From: Rhea pennata
Lineage: Eukaryota > Chordata > Aves > Rheiformes > Rheidae
DNA length: 64,000 nt
NCBI RefSeq assembly: GCF_028389875.1
Contig: NC_084682.1
Location: 8,752,001 to 8,816,000, forward strand
Reading direction: 5' to 3'
Below are positions 10,886-22,900 of the stretch, one piece after another. The position numbers and the translations under genes are program-made. How positions within the stretch are numbered: position 1 is the stretch's first letter; each line of letters starts with the position of its first letter. Below the pieces are notes generated by a model. It searched no databases, was not told the origin of the DNA, and was given only the letters and a program-made list of their open reading frames with translations.

Positions 10886-13850
10886 GGAAGTGCATTTGTT
10901 TATGGAATTGGAAATGTGTTGACCATCACTATGTTACCAAATGCCTCCATTTGAGTCTGTGTCCTACAATGGGGCATTGCCAGCAAAACTTCCAAAGACT
11001 ACCAGATGCCTAATATCTCAGACCAGTACCAGACTGCATAAGGGATTGAGCCCCACCAATTATTTGGTGCCAACCACCTCTTCAGTTGAAATAATGACTA
11101 GGAGAGAACTAAGTTAGGGTTTTGGTTCAAGTTGCAAGTGTCTCCCCTTTAACTCTGGCAGAAAGCTGTTTAGAGTTGGCTGTAAGAAAACTATCTCAAA
11201 GGCACTTTAAATTAATCAAATTTACTAGACTTAGTTACTTCGAATTTAATGAACACTCTAGGCTGCACATTAGTCTCTATCAATAGCCTTAACTTTCCTT
11301 GCAGACTTCAGTGGGAAAAAGCTGGGATAGTACTGGCTGTATACGGCAAGGTGGGAAAATCAAAGTGTAATTCTGCAGATGAAAGTTTCAGGCAGTCACA
11401 ATACATTCTCCACCTTCCACAAGCAAACTAACCAGCCTTAAGCTTGCATTTAGTTAAGCTGAAGGTTTAGTGCATATTTTCATCATTACTTTAAAAGGTT
11501 GCTTATTCTGTTAAAACTGAGAGCTCCCTGCTCCCTTGCCCCTTCCATCAGGGAAGTTACTGAAAAAAAAAAAAGTTTAAATAGTTTAGCAATTACATGT
11601 TCTACAGTTTTCCAATTATGTTGAAGTCCACAGGCTGTAGCCTTAGAAGACTAAAAGATGCTAGAGGAGTTTTCTTCCAGGTACACACTAAACAGTATTG
11701 CAGTTCCAAACTAAGAGGTTAACATGTTATCATGGGATATTATACAGTCAAGATTTAATACACTCTCCCTTTCCATTATTCTGTTAAAAGTTACCTTTCA
11801 CTATTCAAAATCGACAGGCAATGTTAACTTGTAACACCAGGAAGCGCTAGACTAGAAGTATTATGTTGTCCATGATCTATTTTGCTTACCAAAAAAACAA
11901 GCTGTAGTTTGCAGCTGAATTCTTTAGACACCCTATTTTTGGTCTCTCATCCATGAACAAGCTTAAAAGGCAGTATATAAAACAAGTTATGCTAGAGATG
12001 CATCATTTGTGTTAGGAACTGGTGTTGCACACACTAGTTGTGTTACCTAGGGTATTTTGTTGGAACACGGCAGCAGCAGACATTAAACAATGAGGCAAAT
12101 TTGTATTTAGCATCATCCACTATTCTTCTCTAGTGTTACAAAGTTCAGGATTCCAGTTATAATATACACATATTGGAAGATCAAAGTGCAGCAAGACTTG
12201 ATGTGAAGTTGATTGTGCAAATGTCAGCATTTATACCATCTCCCAAAGTTTTCCTGCACAAGTTTTGGAGCACGACCTCAAGCAAGTCTCCTATAAAAAA
12301 CAGTAGCAGTCTGGCTCATCCTCTCATCTTACACTTGAGAAAGATCAAGAAGTCACTATTCCAAAACAGGGCAGCATGTCATTATCATGAACTCCTTACT
12401 CTACACCTCATGTAACAGTCAGTAAATAAATGCACACAAGTTGTTCATAAAGTAAAGCTGAAGAGTACTGAGTGAGTTTAAACTAGAGTCTTCTTTTGGG
12501 ATGAATAAAGCCTTAAGAAGGCATTTAAAATAGTTTTAAGTACATATTTCTGACAGAAGCCTTTGCCCAAACCATAATCTTGTTCAACAGCAAAGTGATT
12601 TCCTCTTTACCTGGACAATGTGATGTTGCAGTTTCAGATTCAGCATCTTCAGAGACCATAGCCAGCCTAGATTTAAATACTGCAGCTTAATCTAGAAGCA
12701 TGGCACTGTATCGTAGATTCAGAATCCTTTCTTCAAAGCCAGGTGCTTAATATTAGCAGTAAGCCTCCAAACAAATGCTCCTGATCACTGGCAATCCTGC
12801 TGAAACTGGATGTGAACTGATCGTCTAGATGGACAGCAAATGCTACACTGGTAGGGTGACTGGCTCTCCTGCAGCAATTAACCAAGGTTCTTAAATTCAA
12901 GGAAAGCGCTAGTCTCCCTCGTATGATTCATAATGCACTTCAGCATTTATTGCTGTATATAGCAAGTTAGACTACTTAACTGGTTTTAGTGTTTATCCAT
13001 TTAACATTAAGCTTAGGTCTTCTCTTAGAGCACTTATGCTTCTTAGGGTTTTTTCCCCCACTAATACACAAGTTTCATGAACTGAAAAGACTAGTAATGT
13101 AAATATGAAAGTGCAACAAACTAGGCTTTGATAGGTCTAGCAGGTGTGAGCAAGAATATTTTCTACTTAAAAACAATCTTGCACTCTTGAACTTGCTAAA
13201 GCTAATAAGACATTTACTGAGGAGGTATTAAGATGTGGATCTGCAATTCTGACTGCTTTGCATCAGATGTTGTAAAGCTTTCCATTGTAAGGCCACAATT
13301 CTTGAACTATGCTTAGAACTAGACCCCATTTTTAAAAAGTTTCTTGAAATGAACAGTGGTTGTAACAGCTCAGTCTAGCTTCACAAGAAGTCTTCTCTAG
13401 AGAAGGGGAACATTTATCTTTAAGACAAAGCAAAGAAAAATACCTGGTTACCCTGAAACTTAATGCCATCTCTACTAAGCAGCCTGAAAGCAACAGGACT
13501 TAATAGAGTTGCTCAGTGCAAAGCACCATGTCAAGGACAGACCTGTTTTATGATGATTCAAAGACCAGCCTACCAATTTTAGCTTCCGTACCCCACTGCA
13601 AGAGGGTCTAAATTCCCGTTTGTCACTTGGCATCAATGATCCACTCAAATTCCTAGTGAAGTCTATCACAGCCCAATACATTTACAGTCATACAAAATCA
13701 TTTATACTGGAATATATCATAACAGGGTCCTTAATTAGTTGAGTCTATTGCAGAAGACATGTATAGGCCTCCTCTTCCCTGTCCACAGGGCTTGTAAGCA
13801 GAGCTGCTGTCAGGAGCACTGACTAGGAATCCCTTTACTTCCACAGCATA

Positions 13851-13983
13851 CTAGGAGACTCCTCCTAGAGTCAGGACATCAAAGCAGATGTTGCAAACTC
13901 TAACTGGCTTGTTCAAATCAAATTTTATGATAGGAATCTCCTTTGTTGAGCACTTATGGCAGAGCAGACGTCCACAGTGTCGG
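13851..13983 (-). CDS. ANKFY1: ANKFY1 coding exon 25 (FYVE, second half, stop)
   Basis: Residues 1124-1167: [39 protein letters not shown], then TAG at 13853-13851. Completes the eight-cysteine FYVE zinc finger. Confidence 0.97.
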
Positions 13984-16900
13984 CTGTCGATAAAAGAGGG
14001 GTGGGAGAGAGCGAAGTATGAGTTCACTGATACAGTGAATACCAGGGTTTTGTTTGATACCATCACTGAGAAATGGCAGCATCATTGAAAAACCTATAGT
14101 GTTACGCAATTGAAATGATGCATTTTTCTCCATCTCCTGGTAACTGTCACATAACTCAATTCCAAACCCAAAAGATGTGCTACGTCTGTAACAGTCAAGT
14201 CACCTACTACCACTCCAACTGTCGCTTGTGCATAAATTTAGGCAAAATGCTAACCAGGGAGTCTTACCTGGCTTATGAGGAAAAAAGTCTAGCTTAGTAT
14301 CTAACCCAGCATGTATTACAGAAGTTCAGATTAGTTAAGAAAAGGCAGCCCAGAGCTACACAAAAGCAACCGATACCAGTATCTTCAGCTATTTTCATAC
14401 TGCAAACAGCAAACCTAACCTAAGCTGTCAGGAAGTGTCTAAGTATCACCCATTTTTGAGTAAATAGGCCCCTGCTAGCAGTAGGCCTCTGAATCTTCTG
14501 TTCCACTACTGGAATGTTGACATTTCTTGTTTCCAACAAGCCTGAAATATTTCTTAGATGCACAGACTGCTTTTTCTAATAGCTTATTACTGCTTTAACA
14601 AGTAGGCAAGGTGGAATGTTTCAGCTTGATTAGCAGTTATGCACTTAATGTTAACATGGGGGTGTCTGAAAGTGGCAGAAGGAACAAACCTTGCTACATT
14701 TGGAAAGGAAATTTGTTTCCTTGCAAGCACAGCAAGATGTGCCATACATTACCAGTGATGCTTTCTTGTTGTGACTCCAAATTTGGCAGTGCATTCATAG
14801 CAGTTGGAGCCATCACACCAGGGAGGTTCTTTTGTCAGCATATCTGTTAGAGGCAAAGTATAAAGGCAAAATAGACTCTGACACCTAAAGGAGTATGTTA
14901 ACATTAAGTAAGCTTTCCACTGTTTTAGGTATCACTCAATATAATTGATTTAACTACAGCTGCAGTAGCTGCACTTTTGTTTGTATGAAATCCATAATGA
15001 GTTTCATCAATCCCATATTATTCGCAAGAAATGTACAGTAGCAAGTTAAAGCAAAGTCTAATTTTAAGCCACATTAGACTACACCAACCAGGATCCCCAC
15101 ATTCATCCTTTCAGAAAAAGGAAGTACACATTCAAGTTTGAGAGGGCTCTCATATGCACACCGGGCAATTTTCCAGCTGGTCTTTAGATGAGTATTTGTA
15201 TCCCTCATTCAAAGCGATAGGATATTTACAAGATGTTCAGCACCTCTGGAATTAGTACTTTACATCAGATGTCCAAAGTTCTTTCTCACACTAAGTATCT
15301 CAGAAGCCTAAGCTAAAAACCCACTTTCCAACTGTAGCAAGAGGCACTTACCCAACAGTCTAAAGAGAAGCTGTTTTGTAGCAACCTGGTAGTTGAAGAT
15401 GTTGACTCCTTGATTATTGTTAACCCCAAGACGAGCCCCAGCTCTCACTATTGCACGGCACAAGTTAGCATTCCCCTTCATATATGCCAAAAGGAGCACT
15501 GAAAAATAAAAGACAATTCCCTGCTAACACAGAGTAGGTCTTCATTTTCACTCAATCTAGGACAGAATTTCTATTCCCTGAAGTATAAGGGTAATGTTTC
15601 TATCTTACTGCATTTAACATTCTACTGCCAATTAGTTATGCTTTAAAAGTGACATACCACTAATATTACTTAAGTGACGTTAAAGTTTAACAGCTGTTGA
15701 GCTCACCTACCTGTGTTTCCTTCAGCATCAGGTTTGTCTAGAGGGTATTCTGGCATGCACTCCAAGAAGAGCTCACAGATGGCTGCAGCATTGTCTTTCC
15801 CATATTGTCCCAAAATATGCATTGGTGATTGGCCTCTGTTGGGGGGAAGTATATTCTCCAGATCAGTCTGTTTAGTTACCCACTCCAGCTAGCTTTGTTT
15901 TCAAATTGGGTTGCAAACTTGAACAATGCAACACTTAATTCAAAATGCATCACACAACTACCTAATGCATACCAAGAAGAGGAAGGTAATTTCTATGGTG
16001 TTTAGACAAAGCATGCTCTGCATGCTTCACTGTAAGATTAGTGTAGAAAGGCTATAATCCAAGCCAAATCTTTAATTCCATATCTAGTTATACCAGCACA
16101 CCCATTAAAGATATACTGGTTCCCCCTCCACCATGACCCTCAAGTCTGTTAAGGCTATACTAGTTACCTAATATTAAAGGCTTCTGCATCTACATTGCAC
16201 TCTGTGAGGAGGACCCGGATATTGTTTAGACGGCCATGCATCACTGCCAGATGAAGAGCTGAAAAAAAGAGTAGAAGAGAAGCTTCAAGAATCTAAAGTA
16301 GTTAACATCAGCAATAATTGCAGCCCAATAGACAGAAGCACTCCCTTTCTATTTCACAGATTACAGAATCAGTAAGGTTGGAAGGGACCTCTGGAGATCA
16401 TCTAAGTCCAACCCCCCTGCTCAAACAGGGTCACCTAGAGCATGGTAGACAGGGTTGTAGCAACAAGGACCCCCCTTGCTGAAGCTGGGGCGTGAACCAG
16501 GGACCTTTAGATCTTCAGTCTAATGCTCTCCCAGCTGAGCTACTTCAGCTGGTATTTCCCCACCTTCCTTGTCCATCTCCAAAACTCGTTCTACCAGCTT
16601 TGACTTTTTTTGGATTTTCCTTTTTTGTCTTTGAAGAGAGAGCCCTTTAAATGACCAGTCTCTACCACTAAGGGATACTACAAACAGGCCTACTGGAGTG
16701 TTTCCATGTACATATCCACTTGAAGAACTTCTAGTTTACCATTGTTTCCATTTTCATCCAGAGCTGCGAAGTCTACTCCGTTCTCCAAAAGAACTGAACA
16801 AATTGTGGGCAAGTCTTGCTGAGCTGCTAAGTGAAGAGCAGTCTGACGATGCTTAGTCAATTCATTCAGCTGGGCACCTGCAAGCAGCTGTCACGATGCA

Positions 16901-19900
16901 AGAAAGAATGTCTTCAAGAACATGTTTCAGATATGAAAATAGTCCTATGAATGCAGTACACAAGACTCCACTGTACAGAGATACTTCTAGATGTCTGGCC
17001 AATATGTACATAATGCTATCATTACTGAGCTACTTAAATTCCTATCTGCAGAAAGTGCAAGGTAAGATCAGCTAAGGTGCATTATCCAGTGACTGCTGTG
17101 AGCCAGGCATGCTTACATGAAGGCTACTGGTGCATCTCAAACAGTCTGACCCATGGTAACTTCAGGCAAGTTAGAGGTCTGTTTCAGACCAAGTGTCAGC
17201 TTAAGGGAACTTCTCTAGCCTGTAGGCAGTCAGTCAGCATTAAGACTTATCAATGTGGCCTTCTAAGAAGTGAAAGACTCCCCAGTACATACCAGATTAC
17301 GCACAATGATCTCTGAGCCAGCTTGTACAGCCAGGTGGAGAGGTGTTAGTTTTGAGGCATCCTGGACCCGAGAGTTTACATTGGCCTGGACACTTATCAG
17401 GAACAGCACACTCTCAATGTCAGAATTCTGAACAGCTACATGAAGGAAATTCCGACCTTTATTATCAACCTGTGGCAGAAAGGGCATGTGGAATGAAACC
17501 CTTATGTTACTTCTGTAGAACAGCAAGTAGTTATGCAGTAGAACCTATCTCCACTTAGATACTTGCTCCCTCTAGTTGTGAACTGTAGAGTCTTGCTCCT
17601 TTCACTGCTTGACAGTGGATACTTACCTATTTCATTATCAAATAAACTGAGCAAAGAAACTGTCAGTACCATCTGCCCACACTAGTCTGCTTCAAGCTAT
17701 TTTATTTCTACTTCACAACCCTGTCATTTCTTGACCACACAGTAGAGTATTAAGACAGACAGAAAAAAAGTTAACAGCTGTCATCGTAAGCATGAAGCAG
17801 CAGTTAATGATGAACAAACTCACTTAACCAATGAGACAAACTTGAGTAAATCAGGTAGTTAACACTGTAGAAGGAAGCAACATGCAATCTTGCCACACTA
17901 ATGCAAACTGTGTGCATATGATGGCTTAACACCAAGTGCATGTTGCTGTTCATATCTGTCTTAAAGGTGATGTTAAAGCATATTTAGAACTAGCCTATAT
18001 TTATATGCAAGTTTTAGATGTGTAGCAAGAGCTCACTAAGCACTCAAATACTTAATTACTAGTAATTAACTTACACATGGTAGGAAGAAACTGCTGAGCA
18101 GCTGCCTGAAGTGTCACACCAGAAGCCTGAAGATACAGTTGGAGGTTTCATAGTTCAACAGTACAGCATAACACCTATCACTTAATTGTTTTAGAACAGG
18201 GTTTGTTTTCATCAGCTTCTCTAAAAGAGCTAGGTAACAGGCTGCTTCTGTACTAGTCCATCACAAAACATCCCAGAAAAGTTAAGAGTTGGCACCTTCT
18301 CCTTACATATATGTATGGCTGTTCCTCAATTTAATATTGAGGAGGTAAGACTAAAAGGTTTGGTAAGACGCTGACCCTTGATTTTCTCATGAAAAGCACA
18401 TGTACATCTACAGTTTCCTAATAAATCCTGCTATGGAAGATTAGAATCTGGCAAACTTTGTTGCATACAGAACCAGAAAAGGATAAAGCAGAGCTTGCTT
18501 GTGGAACATCTGCTACTGCAATCTAATGCAGTAAGACAGACAAACATGCCTTGAATGCTCTCATCTTACCTGTTCAGCAGCTCCTGGCTCCCTCTTCAGA
18601 ATTGCTTCAGCTGCCTTGTTGTTTTTGTACGTCATAGCACACGCAAAGGGAGTCATTCCTTGCCTGTCACGTACACTTAGCTTTATTTCTGGATGTGAAA
18701 TCATAAGCTGAATGATAACATTATGTTGGTTGCTAATGGCAACATGGATTGGAGTTCTTCCTTCTGCATCCTAGAAGGAAGCCACAAAGTTCATTGCATG
18801 AAGATGCAGTAATACACAAATCCTTCCCCATCTTCGAGGAAGGAGGGAAGCTTTTTAGTTTGTGACCTAGCTTATAGTCTTCTGCTGGGACATTAAACAC
18901 TTACTTCACTTGCATCATGACTTGAGCTCTCATTACAACTCTGTAGCAACTAGGCTGACCTCAATCCACTGTGTTATATAGCCTTGCAAGTAGCTCAGAA
19001 CTGTCCCCATACAGTCAAGTCATTTAGGGGGCAAAGATGAGCATTTAAGACAACAGTCAAGCATTGAAACAGAATGCTTTCAAAACAAATATTGTTGTCT
19101 GGTAGTTAATGTCATTTGTTTTACAGTATTATTAATTTGTCATCAGGAAAATAGCTGGATCATTAAAAAGTACAATGTGTCAGATGCATATATGTTTTGC
19201 AAGCAGTATACTAAAGTTCAAATTTTGATAAGGTACGTTTAATCACTCGTCCATATCAGGAAGCTGTTCATACCCATAGCTTCATGACGCAGTTTTGATG
19301 TCATGATTCTAAGTAGCATGAAGACCTTAAAAACCTTGTGTTTATTTCTCCTGTTGCTCTTTGTCAAGCTTCTGTTCAAGGATTACTACATAATCAAGAA
19401 CTATTAAGTACAACTCAAATTACTCACTCCAGAATGCTCAGTGACAGAATACACTTCCCAAACACATGCTAATAACCTATTAGAGCATTCTGCAGTTTTA
19501 TACTACAGTTGATCTAATAATTCATTTCTACAGAAGACAGTCTTGGTCCCTTCCTTAATTCACGCTAGGAATAGAGGAGTTGAATTCAGAGCACTATGCT
19601 AACAATAAGCTAACATGAAAAGAAGTCTTCTGTATCAGTATTTTCCTGCTAGTATAGCTTCCTGAATTAACCCACCATATGAGCAGATCAGAAAAAACCA
19701 CAAAACTGCAGCCAGTCATTGTACTGGCTCAGCCATAAATAGAAGCAATCTTTTTCTATCAAGCAAAAGAACACTGCTGAGATGGAAATTTGTTTTCACT
19801 ATGTTCAATATAGAGAACCAATGTCAATAGAATCTATCCACCATTTCTCTACAGACCTGAGCATTGACATTGGCACCAAACTCCAAAAGGCACTGGATCA

Positions 19901-22900
19901 CCTCTTCTAGTCCCCAGCAGGCTGCCAAGTGCAGGGGTGTCTGTCCATCATGAGCTTCTTCTTCTCCTTCTCCATTAGGACCTGGCTTTCTAGGGCTATT
20001 CACATCACAACCACTAGAGAAAAGTAAGAAAGTCAAGTTAACACGTTTAATCCAGACTTAAGCAGTTACCCCCCCAAAAAAGGGGGGGGGGAATGGGTCA
20101 GACTTTAAAGAACTAATCCAGAATCTGATGACACATTCTATGTAAATATAAAGAGTCAAACTAAAACTAGGAATTTATCTGAGCTAGCATCATGTTCTTG
20201 ATGACATTAAAACATGTCTTTAAGATTAGCCAAGCTTCCGTATGTGCTATTCACTCACTAAGAGGTTAATGAAGCACATACCTGCTACTGGCTCAAAATA
20301 GCATTCAATTAGTTTAAGCAAGGAAAATGTATATGTACATTGGAAAGTTTGTATTTTAGGAAAGAGTCTTACCTGCGAATAAGAAAGCATGCTATTTGTT
20401 CACTGTTTTCATCAATAGCTCTATGAAGAAGAGTCTGTAAGCACCCACTTGGTCCTGACCCCCAACAGGTTGAATCACAGCCGTGCCTAACCTGGAATGA
20501 GCACAGTAATGCAATGAAGTTTTCTGTAAGACTCCAAAATGCACCTAATACTTTATATGTCCTTGACTAATTCTTCTGAAACATCATGCCTTAGGGGTAG
20601 AATTAGAGATGCCTGATCTGTTCTTGTGACAGTCGTCTAGTTTTAGGAAGCTACTTTAATGTCTTCCAGAACAATAGCTGATTGGTCTAATACTTAACTA
20701 GGTAATGTTAAACAACACTTTATTCAGATAATCACCCATATATGTTAAATAGAGAGGTCTTAAGCAAGTTCAGGTAATACGAAGCTACCTTACTTTCCAA
20801 AAAATGACAAGCACCTAAAGAAGTGAAGCAGCATCAGATGACAGCCTGTGAAGGTCTGGTTCATTTACTTGTTTTGCCATACACTGCTGGAAGAAGTTAC
20901 CCTACATGGCTATTTGACAGATGCATTAAAAACTATTTAAGTGCCATATTGCTCAAGACTTGCTCCACTCCATTTTATGAACTCATTTACAACATTTAAG
21001 CCTTAACTCTAAGTACTCTTATCTGATACCAGCCCAAATGGTCAAGTACAGTCACAAGACTTATTTCCCAGCCTGTCAGATAAGTTTAAATATTTGTCTC
21101 AATCTAACAGATAGCAGCTGGATATCAGAGATAATTTTCAGGTAACTTCCTTCCTTATACAGTAGACATAAGGAAGTCTACTTGTGTCTCATACCAGCAA
21201 GTTGCCTGCTAGATCACCTATGCAGGAATAGGAACTAGTCTTGAAAAGAAAAGAGACAGTGTACTGTCTCTCTAAAGCATATACAGAGTAAAATTAGGTG
21301 TTCCGTCTTATTTAGGAAGCTGACCTTTACACAAGTCTTTATATGCTACAGATTGACATTTAATAAATCCTTTGGAAACTAGATGCTACAGCACTTTGCT
21401 CTCCAGAATCAGAAATTCTGATGCCTTATTTTGTACCTTTGTTATAGTAACTGCAAGGTATTTAACTATTTAGAACTGCAGTGTTTAGAGAAAGTTTCCT
21501 AAGAAAGAGGAGCAAAGAAAAACTCAAATTTAGATAGTGCTATAGGACTACTTTGTTCTCATCATGCACTAGCAGTTCATTTCTGCTAGTTAGCACTTCA
21601 TTGCTAGTGAGATAAAAAGTGAGACTAAATAAGCAGATTTACAGCCTTACCAGAGTTGATGCAATATCTTCCAAGTTGTTTTCCAAAGCAAGCCATAAAG
21701 GTGGATTTCCTTTCTCATCTGGCACAGACATGTCTGCTCCTCTAGTACAAATAGCATCAACCACAAGAGGGAGCTGGTTTTTTATGGCTAGTTGTAGGGC
21801 AGTCTCTCCATCTTGTGTTCTGTAAGACATACAGTTTGAAGTCCGTTACTACTCCACTAGAAGTTAAACCCATTGTTACAATAACCTACTGGAAAAGACT
21901 AGTATTATCCCTGCATGTATGCATTTCTGCTATGATAAAAATCTACAATCAAGCAAACTTACCAAGACAGTCTTTCATCACAGCTACACAGTTTAATCTT
22001 ACTTTTTCTAAGTAGCAAATGTATCGTTTCTAAAGCCTGAGCTAAGAATGCTACCATGCTGCTCAGAGACACTTTCCTTTCTCATTTCTTTAAGCTCAGC
22101 CATTGAACACTGAGTTTCCCTTAGAGCAAAGGCCTCCTGCCAGAGGAAAGGACCAGGTGTGTTTATACTATGGTAAACTTCAAGTGTTATCACAGTCAAA
22201 TACCAACTGCAAAGGAACTCTGAAATCAGAACAGCAGCATCAGGCAGTTTATCCCCATCATACTCATTAGGGTGTAAACATAGCAGAATTGTGAAGAAAG
22301 CATGTCAGCCACGTGTAAGCAGATAATTTTTTGTTAAGTTTAATAGCTTGTCTCAAGACAAACTCATGATGCAAGTTGTATCTGAGTCTAGCTGCTGGGG
22401 TGACACCTAATTTAGTTTAAATAGTAGAAGGCATAGAGCTCCAGCAAGCTGCTAAGTAGAAGGGAAACTACAGGAGTTCAGTACTCTCTGGGACTTGAGA
22501 GTTTATGATAAGAGGACCCTCTTTTCTCTAGAATAAAGTGATATCTTCTGCAATCCCAAGAGTGGATTCTGATAGAGCTATAAATAGCTTCAAATTTGCA
22601 TATATGGCCCATCAGCCATAATTAGTTCCATAAAAAAGGCCAAATGCATGACTATAAAAATCTGAACTCTAACTTCAAGCGGTTACATAAGGGCAGTAAT
22701 CACCACCTGCTCCTAAACACAGATTCAACTTAGTGTTGCATCAGTTAAGATCTTACCTGACATTTATATCTGCCTGATGTTCCAGCAGAAACAGTGCGCT
22801 CTTACTATCTTGTCTCTGTATTGCCATATGTAGTAGAGTCTGCCCGTCCGACATTGTGTCATTGATGGATGCCCCAGATCCAAGCAGCTGAGCTGCTATT

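Larger units (their letters stand above)
9409..13850 (-). other. ANKFY1: ANKFY1 3' UTR (probable extent)
   Basis: Long AT-rich non-coding sequence after the ANKFY1 stop with no splice-supported or recognisable coding frame. It holds an (AC)10 repeat at 10852-10871. The length of roughly 4.3 kb is inferred from the poly(A) signals. Confidence 0.55.
13984..16167 (-). other. ANKFY1: ANKFY1 introns 21-24
   Basis: Introns 24 (13984-14752), 23 (14844-15351), 22 (15499-15710) and 21 (15836-16167). AT-rich with ordinary GT-AG ends. No repeat family, coding frame or RNA gene recognised. Confidence 0.85.

Noticed and set aside
16478-16549. An active nuclear tRNA-Phe gene
   Set aside because: The B box and T stem are damaged and the sequence is joined to a CR1 tail, so a retroposon head or pseudogene is more likely.
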